From Hirundichthys speculiger (taxonomy: Eukaryota > Chordata > Actinopteri > Beloniformes > Exocoetidae): a stretch of 64,000 nucleotides of DNA. Each line of letters starts with the position of its first letter. The stretch's first letter is position 1. The translations under genes were made by a program, and so were the position numbers. The notes under the pieces were generated by a model that saw nothing but the letters and a program-made list of their open reading frames with translations, searched no databases and was not told where the DNA came from. Shown here piece by piece: positions 12,871 through 38,303 of the stretch. The DNA is taken from NCBI GenBank assembly GCA_018398805.1, contig JAGFBZ010000936.1:992001-1056000 (forward strand), read 5' to 3'.

Positions 12871-14253
12871 GTTGTGTCATGGAATTAACCAAAATCAGAC
12901 GAGCAATTTGTCTCATTTTGGCAGGAAAAGCACATGGGATTCATGACATCAAAAGTGGTTGTATTCATCTGGTGGAAGGATGCTTGTATTGTTCAGGCTG
13001 ACGATAACCAAACTGAGATAACATTAGTGGCCTGACCTGTGCTGCTGCTGCTATGATAAGTTAAAACATCTTCCAGGAAAACGCTTGGACACACATTGAC
13101 CCTGATGACTTAAAATCTGAAAGATGAAATATTTGCTAAGCGGGAATCAGTCTACTACGACACACCTGAATACAGCTTTAAATGTGGTAATGTTAAATTC
13201 AATAGTCGTGTGTGTTGTTCTGCCATTCATCATTAACTTCATTGCTTCCATTTTATTGCAGAATATTACAGAAAAGAAAAACAGTGTCCCTCATTGAAGC
13301 CAGACGCCACTAAAAATTGTTCTTTAATCAAATCTGTAATCCTCCCAAATGCTTTTATATCACATGGAAATACTTTAAAAGGAACATAATAGCTTGAGGA
13401 TGGATATTTGACATCTATAATATACAACTACTAAAAGTATAAACCTCAGTGAATCCCAGCATGTGAGTTCCTGGACAACCACATATATTGGTCACTGCTT
13501 AAATCAGGTAATATTTGCCTTAATCATTCCTAATTATTTATTTACTTCAAGCAACACACCTTTTCAGATCAAATTTTCTGATTCTTTACACCAAGAAAGG
13601 CATCCACAAAAGTCCTGGACATGTTAGCTCACTTCCATGGGGACACACAGTAAAACAAGTTAGTCACGAATGTTATCAAATCCTCCTTTATTTCTGAATA
13701 AACAGGGTCTTTAATTATCTAAATAATTAACACAGTGATATTCAATTAACCCTTTAATCAAGGATGTTCAGTAAAAGCTGAGAAACATCTACAGTGGTTT
13801 CATCCAGGGGCTGTACACAGAATATAATTCACCGATTTTTACAACTAAATTAATAAAGATAAGATGTATAGAAAGATTTCCATTTTTTTTAACAGTTCTA
13901 TTTCACAATTGTGCATGAATTAAATATTAAGTGGTAAGATTGCTCATTCATTACTGAGCAGAAAGATTTTATACAAACATTTTCAACAGTCATATATTTA
14001 TGTTCAAAATAATAGCAATGTGTTTATAAAGGTAAAAAAAAAAGTGAGCTCAAAGAAGCTTAAAATCTGTTTAGTCTGGTTTTCAGAGAGAAATACACTA
14101 CAAGAAGCTTATACAGCATTTCTGCCTTCCTTCTTAAATAAAAGCCACCTGTTGGGTATCTGTTTTACAGAGAATGAATGACCTTGGCCTAATATTCCTT
14201 TTTCTTCACTTTCTGCAACGTAATAATAAATTTGATAGCGTTATCTTCATGAT
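12871..14253. other. Intergenic, pex1 downstream flank
   Basis: AT-rich sequence without a recognisable exon or intact element, lying beyond the probable pex1 poly(A) signal. Confidence 0.5.
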
Positions 14254-14259
14254 TTTATT
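14254..14259 (-). terminator. Candidate pex1 poly(A) signal
   Basis: TTTATT on the plus strand reads AATAAA on the pex1 strand, about 150 bases past the pex1 stop codon. It is the first perfect hexamer in a sensible place. Confidence 0.45.
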
Positions 14260-14408
14260 TGAAGTAAAACATGCACTGTTCCCAATGCATTTGCAAGTAT
14301 AGAAAGAAAAGCTATTAAGGATTTTGAGCTTTACTCATTTTTTTAAACACACTGATATTATTTTGAACAAAATTCTGTGATGAATTAAATGTGTCAGAAT
14401 AATTGTGA

Positions 14409-26779
<12,371 letters not shown>

Positions 26780-27035
26780 GATTTGCACATTGTCGTGTTA
26801 GCCCTGTACCAAACGAGCTGCGCTACTGGCAGAAGCATGAAATAAGCCAGTTATAGACTGAAGTGATCTGAGCACACCAAGTCAGGCCAAAGTAGCCGAT
26901 TTTCGACTGCATTTCTTTTCAAAATAAAATGTTTTAACGTAATTCAATCAATGCAGCGACGTTGGGATTCAACGCACACTCGTACGCTATGCCTCTATTT
27001 TGAAAAGCATCAACCGGAAATGAGTTCTCATAAAC
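26780..27035. promoter_or_regulatory. Bidirectional promoter of pex1 and rbm48
   Basis: The two start codons are 256 bases apart and point away from each other, so both promoters must lie in or near this interval. The same head-to-head pair exists in human 7q21. No TATA box is obvious. An AANATGGCGGC match (aaacATGGCGGC), the classical YY1-type element, covers the rbm48 start codon at about 27033-27043. Confidence 0.75.
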
Positions 27036-29310
27036 ATGGCGGCGCCTATCAACAAGAATTCCGACTGTTGGAGTGTCACGGAGGTCTACAAACATCACGA
27101 ACAGCGGAAAGTTTGTTTTTCTCGACCTAAATATAGAGAAGGAAGAAGAGCGAAAGCGGTTAAGGTAAGAATACATCGCTGTCTCTAAATATAAACAAGA
27201 AAAGAAAAATCAATCCCAACTCCCGAGACTGGCTGATTTTACAGAAGTAAACTGTTCATCATTCAAATGGCGTCTATTTTAGCACTTTTAACTTTGCTCT
27301 AAAAGGCAAACGGCCTTTTAGATCACAGCACTGACCAAGGTCTTAACTGACATTTATCCGAACACTGATCCAGGTAAAACATCAGCCTTTGATACTGTGG
27401 ACCATGAAGATGGCACTGAGACTTGGCTCTTTCCCCAAATGGTCCTTTACGCTCACTCTGTTAGTGCTTGGAGCACGGTGAATGGCTGGATTAATCAAGC
27501 TTCCTTCAATTAAATCAAGACAAGACAGAGATTATTTTATTTGATAACAAAATGAAAAGAACAGAAGTTGCTGTCCATCTTAAATCCAGAGGCATTATGA
27601 CCAAAATCTGGCTAGGAATCTTGGACTCGAGCTGAGCTTCAGTAGCCACATCAAGACTGTAACTGAAACATCTTCTACTAATCATTTCATTTCCATTCTT
27701 GTGTTTTTATCAATTTACTTTTTCCCCTATTCTTTTCATCTACTTGCCTTTGTAAAATATTTTGAGTTGCCTTTGTGTTTGAATTTGCTACACTAAATAA
27801 CCTTGCCAGTTTTTGTTGCCATCTGGCTTCAAACTACCTCAGTCAAGTGTTGTGATGACATAACAGAATAATAGAATGAATGTCATAATATGTTTCTGTG
27901 TTACCAGGTGTACACTATAAATTTAGAGTCTCGTTACCTGATGATCCAAGGGGTCCCAGCCATCGGAGTGATGACGGAGCTGATACAGCTGTGTGCCCTG
28001 TATGGCACTGTGGAAGAGTACAGACCCTTGGATGAGTATCCTGCTGAGGACTTCTCGGAAGTTTACCTCATCAAGTTTCATAAACTGACAAGTGCCAGGT
28101 ACAGTATATAACTTTATTTAGGTCATAACTCTTCATTGTCAAATCTAAAAACACTCGCTATGTCTTCTTCGTTCATATTTTCTGTTTCAGAGCAGCAAAA
28201 CGCAACTTGGATGAGAAGAGTTTCTATGGTGGTGTGCTGCACGTATGTTATGTCCCGGAGTACGAATCTGTGGAAGACACCAGGCAAAAGTTGCAGGACC
28301 GGAGGATTTATGTTATGAGGGCAGCTCGGAATAGAGGTATAATTTGACATTAACTTTAGGTATTCTCAAAGAAAATACTCGTGCACTGATGTCGTTGTTT
28401 TGGAGGATTGACACAGTAGTGTAACATTGACTTTGATCATCTTACAGGCACCCTTGTAGTCATTCAGTCACTTAAACCATTATTTTCTTCTATCGTTGTA
28501 TATTTAGCTATTTTTCTGTTCTGTTCACACATTGAAATAAAATGCAAATATTTAATTAAATTTGGTTAATTGTTTTGAAATGATAGAACGGACAAAGGAA
28601 GAAGCAAGACACGAGGGACCCAGTTCTTCAGATACAACCCCCACATCCCACACAGTCGTCAGAAGACACGATAAAACCGCTGACAGTGAGAATAAAGGGG
28701 AGACTTCAAACATCAGCCATTATTCTGGATTTCCTCTACTGCCATTACCTCCGCAAGAAAGTTATTTTTACGGCCATCAAAATCACTATGGGATTACGCC
28801 AACAGAGGACAAAATGGGAACTTTATATGATTCCATCACTGACATAACACAGCAACAAGTTGAAAGCTCAAGTCTCAACCAAACTTTTTGCAATAAAGGC
28901 AAAGGCACAGAACACAAATTGGACTCTGTTCAGACTGCTACAATCAGATTTGCCCCAAGGACCACGCAACTGGAGAACAGGAAACGCAAAAATGAAGAAG
29001 CCACAGAGCAATCAGGGACCGTTTCTGGAGAAAATACACCTTTGATTGGACCAAAACTACCAGAACCACCGAAACTGGATATGGAAGATGAATCACTGAA
29101 CACAACAGTGTGTCGGATCAGGAACACGATGAAGCAGGTAGTCATAGATTTTAATTAAATAATTGTCAATATTAAAGGTACATTAAACTTGCATACTAAC
29201 TATTATGTTGTGCATGTCAGTAACAATAGTTTTATTATTTTTCTCAGGTGGAATCAGTTCCAGCCATCAAACCTGTCGAGAAAAAGATAAAACCACGTCG
29301 TCGCATATGA
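27036..29310 (+). CDS. rbm48: RNA-binding protein RBM48, 5 exons
   Basis: Known as an RRM protein that works with ARMC7 in U12-type (minor) intron splicing in the nucleus. Exons: 27036-27164, 27908-28098, 28191-28336, 28587-29137, 29248-29310. All phases match, giving 359 aa (human 367). The N-terminus reads MAAPINKN, then VYKHHEQRKVCFSRPKYREG. The RRM spans exons 2-3 (YLMIQGVPAIGV, EVYLIKFHKLTSAR, SFYGGVLHVCYVPEYESVEDT). Exon 4 is a poorly conserved linker with the conserved stretch RFAPRTTQLENRKRKNEE and later ESLNTTVCRIR. The end is KKIKPRRRI, as in the human protein. The start ATG is the first in-frame codon and lies in a good Kozak/YY1 context. No damage is seen. Confidence 0.95.
27365..27690 (+). 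mobile_element. L2-like LINE reverse-transcriptase fragment in rbm48 intron 1
   Basis: Readable pieces are SAFDTVDH (about 27382-27406), then NGWINQASFN and IKTRQRLF (near 27481-27535), then NLGLELSFSSHIKTVTE (about 27619-27669). These are the order and motifs of the RT-domain end of fish L2-type LINEs. Internal deletions and frame changes show it is dead. Confidence 0.7.
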
Positions 29311-29374
29311 TCACAACAGCTTTCCTTACAGTAGACTTGTCACAAAGATTCCCCCACTGCTTTGGAAAATTGCT

Positions 29375-29558
29375 TTACAACTTTTTTTTTTTCTTTTTTT
29401 TTTTTTTTTTACATTTTGCATCACAGCGTAAACAGATGTTTATTAAAGACAGCGAGACAAAAAATGCTTTTGAATTCTTTTTTTTTTTTTTATTGCTTCA
29501 CTTTTTCCTGAAGTATATGGCGCTCAAACGTCATAACAACCTGCAAGTTAAAAAAAAA

Positions 29559-29611
<53 letters not shown>

Positions 29612-31070
29612 ATATATATCTATATATATATATATGACTCTTAGATTAAGTATTTACGATCTGGATTAGTGCTGGGCAGTATACCGGTTCATACTGAATA
29701 CCGGTGTTTATTTTTCTTCTTATGATATCAATTTTTCATATACTGCAATACTGGTGAGCGTACACAACGTTGGAACACCGCGCGGCGGAACGTAAGTGCC
29801 GCAGAACATTGTTTGACGGGACTGTTTTGCAGTTGCACTGGAGGTACACGCTACTAGTTCGGGCAGTGTTGCCAACTTAGCGACTTTGTCACTATATCTA
29901 GTGACTTTCCAGACCTCCCCTAGCAACTTAATTTGTAAAAAGCGACTAGCGACAAATCTAGCTACTTTTTCTGGTGATTTTGAGACTCACGTGCACTCAA
30001 ACCGCTATCATGTTGCATGCATTACAAAAAAAAAAAAAAAACTTGTTTGTGTGAAAAATGGCTAAACAGTTAAAACAAGTAGTAAAGTGAAGCAGAAATT
30101 TAGCGTGTTTGCAGGTAATCCTCTGACTGATGCTTTGCCATCTACAAATACCTGCATAACTTTCCAAAGTGGATGTCTTATAAACTAAAAATAACCCTGA
30201 CAAAAGTCACTCCTTTCAATAAGGATTCCATCTATATATTGCAGAGAACTTATAAAGGGCAGTATCAAATTTTCTATTGTGGCTTGCAAGTTCATGCATA
30301 AAAATACATTTCTGAAAAAACCGGAATGTATACTCAAAAAGAAAACATGTAGTTCATTTCAAAGATGATTATTTATTTATGTTTTTGCAGAATTGGCAGT
30401 CACCTTGAATCAGTGCAGCTTTAAAACTGGAGGTTCTACATGTGAGTGATGTGAAAGCCTGAAAAAAGGTTAATATCACATCCACCATAGTACCAAGGAC
30501 TTACTTTTGAAAACATGAAACTTCACTTTCAATCTCCTTCCAGCTGGAAGGAGTGGAAACATTCCCTCCTGCAGGAGGAGACCTTCAGGAGCTCAGACTG
30601 TCAAACACTCAACTCCACATGCATGCTTGTGGAGCATGTAAGTACATGTCTGACCACTAGGTGGTGATCTGCTAAAGCAGCAAAAGAATATTGAAACGCA
30701 TTTAACTTCAAGCCTTTTCCAAATTAATTACAAATTTTATTATCTGAATAATAAGTATAAATGGGAAGGTTTTGTCAAAAACAAAGTCATAAGGCTTGTT
30801 TATCAATCTCAAAGGCGATTAAAATGACTTGGGAAACAATTTCAATAAACTTGCCCAGTAAATTAGGCCTCTTGTCATTTACTCATTGATGTGGCATTAG
30901 TGAATAAACCAGAACACTGCACAGTTCATCAGTTAGGTTTGTATTTAATTAATAAACTACAAGTAATTACAAGCGCCCGTCATATTAAACACAGACTGAA
31001 CAAAACCAAGTGAAAGGTTTCAAATGAGGACACATCTGATTTCAAAACCACATATTTCTAATCTGAACCA
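29375..31070. other. rbm48-sytl1 convergent intergenic region
   Basis: Contains T-rich runs (29380-29510), a (TA)n tract (about 29563-29634) and, from 29668, 'gtgctgggcagtataccggttcatactgaataccggt' followed at 29866-29990 by 'gccaacttagcgactttgtc...agtgactttcc', both typical of worn fish repeats. Beyond that, no gene is seen. The two neighbouring genes converge here. Confidence 0.55.
29563..29634. repeat. (TA)n microsatellite
   Basis: Nearly pure TA dinucleotide tract with a tatgatata and a tatatcta interruption, just downstream of rbm48. Confidence 0.95.
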
Positions 31071-31076
31071 TTTATT
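31071..31076 (-). terminator. Candidate sytl1 poly(A) signal
   Basis: TTTATT (AATAAA on the gene strand), 189 bases beyond the sytl1 stop codon. Confidence 0.45.
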
Positions 31077-31264
31077 TGCCATATTTCACCACTACTGGCT
31101 CCACTTAATGTTTGAAAAAAAAAGAAAGTTAATAAACAGTGTATGCATGTGCACCTCATTGTGATAGAGATTAAATGTCCTGATGTGAGGAGGGCCTCTT
31201 TCCCAGTCCAACCATCATCCAAACATGCATATGCATAAATGTGCATATAGGCAGGATGTCTAAG

Positions 31265-34200
31265 TCACACAGGCCGCTGTGTGAGGTTTGCTCTGATTGG
31301 TAAGGTCATGTCGATCCAGTGGTTTGGGTTTGCAATCATAGAGGCCCACACAGCGACCTCCTCTTCTGTGGAGTCCATCCAGCTGACGGCCTCACCATAA
31401 CTCTGACCTGCCATTTAAAAAGAAAAAAAAATAAAAATACACAAGCAATTGTTCATTATTTATTCCCTGAAAATTACCAAACACTCACAAGATGTAGTTG
31501 CACACTGAGGAGAGATACTTCTGTTAATGAGGCCACCTTCCTGTATGTCCATGCACATTTTTTGTTCTCCACTTTCATAATTTATTGCTATAAATGGTGT
31601 AAATGTGGACAATAAGTTCACATTTCTGATTAATCAGTTAAGATAATTAATCATTATCTCTGGTAAAATAAGGCCTTTAAAACATGTATTGCTTTCACTT
31701 TTAACTATTAAGGCATGACTGCTGAAAACTCTAAAGGTTATATGCCTTTGTCAGCATCAACCAATTTTTGCTGATTCAAAACCCCTCAAGACAAAACAAG
31801 ATTAGAATTTGGATGCATGAGTGAAACTTGATGAATAGATACATGCATGGCTGGATTGCTGATCAAGTCTCAAGCTGCCCATGATTAATAGCTCAGTGTG
31901 AGTCACAGTAACACGAACCATGAGGGAAATAACACCATCAGTATAATGATAAATTAATGTCTTACACAAGTATCTTTATCTGTGCACACTTAAGCATACA
32001 CACACTCTCTAGAAACAACAACTACAGCCCATCTTCCAGTCAATGTTCCTGCAACCAGCCCAAGAAGAAAAATACAAATTAACACGGAGACACCGAGTTA
32101 CTTGTGAGGTGACCTCGCTCTGATGACAAGACCATACGAAATATCTGAAATGCCAGCAGCACAAAGTTCAGTCCCAAATAAAGTACTCAAGTCAAACGGT
32201 CACCATTCAACAGCTGCACACCACTGTAGGTGTTTTTAACACCTGTGTGTTGAAATTGTCAACAAAGCTTATAAAACTAGCTGAGTGAAACCTTGTTTAT
32301 GTTACATTCTTGTAGACTACCACACACTGACAGCACAATGTTCATCCATAAGCTTAAAAAAGGCAAGAAAAGTAAGATTCATGTAGATACTGACTGGTAG
32401 AAGACAATAAAAACATGTATAAATCTGCGTTAGGGTGCAAGTCAAAAGTCGATGATGTCGAAATGTTCCAAAACAACTGCATTTAAGAGAGAACGGATGC
32501 CCACAGGAAGGTAATACGGTTACCTTTGAACAGCAGGAGAGGATCAATTCGATGAATGGTAAATGGTAAATGGACTTTTTTCCAGTCATGGAAAAAATTA
32601 TTAGACCACCATTTTTTCTTCACTTTCTTGTTCATTTTAATACCTGGTACCACTAAACGTCATCATGTGACTAAAACGGACAGAAAAGAAAACACTGAAT
32701 GCATAAAAGCAGTGTTTTTGGCAGTACAACGCCATAGCTATTGATGTAAAAACTTAAGTGATTTAGGTTATAATCAAGAAAACCATGGAAAATGGTAAGA
32801 TATCAGCTCTTAAATAAAACTCTTATGAGCAATCTTTGTGGTTATCGTTATGTTTGTCCAAACAAATGTACCTTTAGTTGTACCAGGCATTAAAATTAAC
32901 AAGAAACTGAAGAAAACAAGGGTGGTCTAATAATTTTTTCCATGACTGTATATACTGCTTTATCCACACCAAGGTGCTTGCAAAGCGGCAGCTGGCATGC
33001 AAGGTGCTGCCAGACCCACTGGGGGCAAGTTAGGGTTCAGTGTCTTGCCCAAGGACACTTTGGCATGTGGACAGTTGGAGCCGGGATCGAACCGCCAACC
33101 TTCCAGTGATAGGACGACCCGGTCTACCAACTGAACTATGGCCACAGCATACAAAGCTATAATATAATTTTGGTTTGTACTTTTAAATCAATTTATAGCT
33201 TTAAACAACATTTGAAGACTGAACATTACATGGATCTTGCCCAAGTTTCCAAGATAAAATCCTGAGTTCACTGGTCGTTCTTTAGCAGATGCAACTTTCA
33301 GGAAACAAGAAAGCCCATCGTGATCTATGATGCAGAGTTTTCTCAGCTGATGAGTTGGGCCAATGTTCTCTTCCCTCTCCATTCGATAAGATATACTGGT
33401 GTAAAAATAAAAAAATGAAGCAGAAATTTGTACAGCCTTAATAAATATTTACAGAATAAAAACTGAAATGTACTTTTCGATAAAACAAGGAGTAGCATCA
33501 CACATTTAACTACACAGACACTCCTGTAGTCTGTTAATCAACCAGATATTCTAAGGCATTGGCCAATAGTTAATATTAAAAAATGGACAATAATCAGCTC
33601 CAGCCATGCATAGATGAAGCTTTGGATCAAGCTAAGCAAGTGCAAAGACAGGGCCACAGGAAAATAAAATTCTATTTCTAATCACGTAATCCTAATCACT
33701 TAGGTTTCTCGCCCTGTTTTGGCCACAGCACAATGAACCTCCAGCCCACCCCCTCCGCCTCCCACCAATGACCAATATTACCATTTGTTGATGCCACAGA
33801 CCTGTCATGAAGTCAGTTCCATAAAAGTTAGTAAAAGCCAATTTTTTCAGGGTCTTCTCAGTCTTTAACACTATTGTTTTGGCCTTTAAGTTGGGGTAAA
33901 CTAATCATTATAATACAAGCGTTACACCAACAATATAACAGGATATGAGGGCTTACGTAACTTTCTGTGGATTTGCATTTTCCTCTAGTACTTTAAAATC
34001 AGCTGGAAAGTGTTGGAAACAGCAGTTTTGTTTTGCAATTCAAATTCAAATAAAACCATTAAAATGTCATGTGTTGAGACTCGCACCAGTTCCACAGCTC
34101 AGACGAATTCCTCCCAGCATGCTCGTCTTTAACCCTTCACGCTGCCAGACAGTGAGCTCAGCACAGGCTTCTCTCAGGTCGGCGGTGTGGAAACCATCGT

Positions 34201-36969
34201 AGACCATTGTGTGGTTGTAAGTAGGACTGATGGAGTGCTTCATCACGCGCGTCTTCTGACCACTCTGCTGACTAGCATCTGGGAGTATGTAGCTTGTGGA
34301 GGAGTAGAGTATAACAATGAACAATTTAATTCCAGGACTCAACCCATGGTAGGAATTAAAAACGCTTATTTCAAGTTAAAAGGCTGGGTGATATGAGGTC
34401 CGAAACAGTAGAACTTCTTTTCATCCTCTTTTCAATTTGATAAAACAAAGACATCTCAAAAAACATGTTTAGGTGACTGTTGAAAACGAGACCATATAGT
34501 TAAATGTTAAGGTACTGCTTCAATGTAGTATTGTATTGGTACTTAGGTGAAATGTGGTCTCCACAAAGATAAATTGTTTCAAATAAATTGTTAGTTATGG
34601 AATTACACAGGATGTATTCTGAATGACCTTGTAATGGGATTAATATGTGAAAAGCATGTGCAAGTACTTCAGAGATGGCATTGACAATTTCAAAGATCGA
34701 TAATTTCCCTTATTTTGGAAACATCGTCAATACTCTACTGACAAGTTCCTTTACCAAGAAAAATCAGAATAATTCTCACCATGTTAGAAGTGTGAATGAC
34801 AAGTTTGACAATACTCTAAATTATGAAAATCCTAAATATACATGTGAAGAATTTCTGAAGAGCATGCAACATACTGGCTGTGTGTCAAGTGCTACAAATA
34901 AGACAAGGTGAGATAAATGCTGAGTATCAGAAAATATGTTGCAGAGCTGGCATACCTTCTCACAAAGGAGTCTATGGGGCCTCCTTTTCTGGAGAGCAGA
35001 CCGTGAGCCTCCCGAAGCCAGATATGAAGCTCTCCTGTCAGAGGCAGCCCACCAGCTGAACACACAGATGCACAAATGACTCAGAAATGTCCTGGGACTC
35101 ATAACTGTGATATTGAGGGATGGCATGTATATATACTGCTTACCCTCAGATCCATCAGGAATAAATTTAATAGAGAGCATAATGTTCCCCCTACTGCTGA
35201 TGGAACCAGGACTTAAATGAACCTGTACAAATAATAAAACGATTCATTATAAGGAAAAGAGACAAAGACAAAGAAAGCACAGGGTAAAGCAGCGGACATC
35301 CAGAAGCTGGGAGAGACTAAGGTTACATAAAACCCTAGTTGAAATTCACAGCATGTCTTCCTCTCCCCTCAGACATTAGAAACACCCCTCCCCGTTTTCT
35401 GTCTCCAACAAAGCTGGCAAAACTTCTGTTAAACACTCAGATGCTGAGCAAATGTAGACGCAGGGATCATGTTCTGGTTATAATTCATCCGAGTGTACTC
35501 AAAAACATGCTAACTGATGTTATTGCCATAACCATGTAATTACCCGTGGTTGTAGGTCCTGCCACAGTGGCTGTGTGCAGGTCCAATCCCAGAGGCCCAG
35601 AGCCACCTCCACCTCCCCCAGGAACACATTCCTCCCCAGCGGCTCAGCGTGCCACACAGAGAGGTTCAAAGTCCGACTCCGCAGCTCTCCAATACGCACC
35701 TTATACTGAAAGAATATAATCTGCATCAAAAGCAGAAGGGAACTGGCCAAATGCTTGGCAAAGCTTTACAAGACAAGGCATTTTCTAATATCAAATCTGC
35801 ATCATGATATTTTTTTTTTTTTGTTACATTTTCCTGATCATAACATTGCTGGCTAAACTTTTGTCATGCACACTGCTGGACATTAGATGGGGGGATTTCT
35901 GTGATGGTTGTCACATTCTGAATCATGTAAATGAGTGTCTCACTCTGAGCGTCTGATCATAGACTGGGTTCAGTGTCTTCTTCTTCACTGATGTCTTCTT
36001 CTTGCTGTGATTCGACTTGTCTGGCAAGAGATAGGCTTTTACATATCTGCAGAAAGAAATAAGGCCCATGCATCATTTGATTTGATTTGCTGAGTGACAT
36101 TACCCAGGCGTTTGCGTCAACGCGCATTCACTTACGGGTCAGAGCGGTTCTTGCGTGCTGAAGCAATGTCCTTACAGCAATACACTTTAACGTGGAGCTC
36201 CTCCTTGTGACCATCGTAAATCAGTGCGTATTGGATGCGGCCCCTCACCTCCACCACACCAAAATCCCCTGAGCTGAACAGACTCATCATGCTTCCACTG
36301 AGCTGTACCACACATGCAGAACAGAGATCAGCACCTGCGTCACTGTCCTAAGTGACTCATCTTATGTCGCCAGATAACCAGTTGATCAAATGTCTGTGCG
36401 TACTGTGTAGCTCGAATGAAGGCTGTTGGTGGAGCTGCTACTCATCAGAGAAGCCGGATCTGGTTCTGTCATAATGCTGCTCAAAGAGTCAGACTCCCCA
36501 TTGTGACTGACGGTCAAGTCCTGCAACACGCACAGACATACATGCGTGTACACACACACACACACACAGAGCATTACATTTATGAAGCTGACGTTTCATT
36601 AATTGCATTTGACACTTATTTCAGAAAAAAACCCCATCACTTTCTGCTGATGTTGCATTTGAATTAATCTCAAACTGATAAAATAAGCCAATTTTAGCAT
36701 CAGTTCACACTCCTTAAAGATACCATTGGGTTCTTAGTCACCTCCCCAGTGTATTTTGTTTGCTTATTTCTTTTGGCTGCACAACCAACCCAGTCTTCCA
36801 ACATTCCAGTGTTGGTGTTTCTGACTATGTTCTTGACACTTTTTATATTGTTGGCCCTAATGTATAACTTGATATGTATGACAATACATGTGAAACATAG
36901 GACCTTTATATACACAGACCTGACTTTCTAAACTATGTCTAATCCAAAAAAAACCAAAACAAAAACAAT

Positions 36970-37020
<51 letters not shown>

Positions 37021-37936
37021 CATACATATAGAGATATACATACATAGATATATACATAGAGACATAGATAGATATATATATATATACATATAGATATACA
37101 TATATATATAGATAGACATACATAGATATAGATACAGACTAGACAGAGAGATATATATACAGATACATAGATACAGACATATAGATAGATACATACATAC
37201 ATATAGACATATACATATACATACATATAGACATATACATAGATAGACATAGATACATACAGATACATAGATACATACATAGAGACATAGAGACACATAC
37301 AGATAGATAACAGATACATATATACATATCATACAGACAGAGACAGACTAGACATACATACATATACATAGACATAGAGACACAGACATACAGACAGACA
37401 GATATACATAGATAGATACATACATACATACATAGACATACAGATACACAGACAGATACATACATACATACATACATATATATATATATAGATATATATA
37501 TATATACATATAGATATATAGGATATACAGACATACATACATACATATACATACATACATACACACATAGATATACATACATACATAGAGACATACATAC
37601 ATATATACATACATATACATACATACATACATACAGAGATACATACATACATATAGATACATACATAGATACATATATACATACATACATATATATACAT
37701 ACATACATATATACATACATATACATACATACAGACATACATAGATATAACATACAGGAGATAGATACAGATACATACAATATACACAGAGAGATAGACA
37801 TAGATAGATAGATATAGAGAGATATACAGACATACGAGATATACACATACATACAGATAGACAGACAGACAGAGACATACAGATAGAGAGAGAGAGAGAG
37901 AGAGACAGACAGATAGATATACAGACTAGAGAGAGA

Positions 37937-37972
<36 letters not shown>

Positions 37973-38244
37973 CATATAGACAGACAGAGACAGTAGACAG
38001 ACAGACAGACATAGACATACATACATACATAGAGAGATATATAGACATATATACAGATATACATACAGAGAGAGAGAGACATACATACATACAGATATAT
38101 ATAGAGACATACATACAGATATATAGACATAGAGAAAGAGAGATAGACATATATATATAGTATATAGAGAGATAGATACATACATAATATATATATATAT
38201 ATATACTACAGAATAGATATAGAGATATATACACACACATATAT

Positions 38245-38303
<59 letters not shown>

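Noticed and set aside
37400..37760. CRISPR-like regular repeats (catacatacata with spacers)
   Set aside because: These are tetranucleotide microsatellites in a eukaryotic intron, without unique spacers or cas genes.
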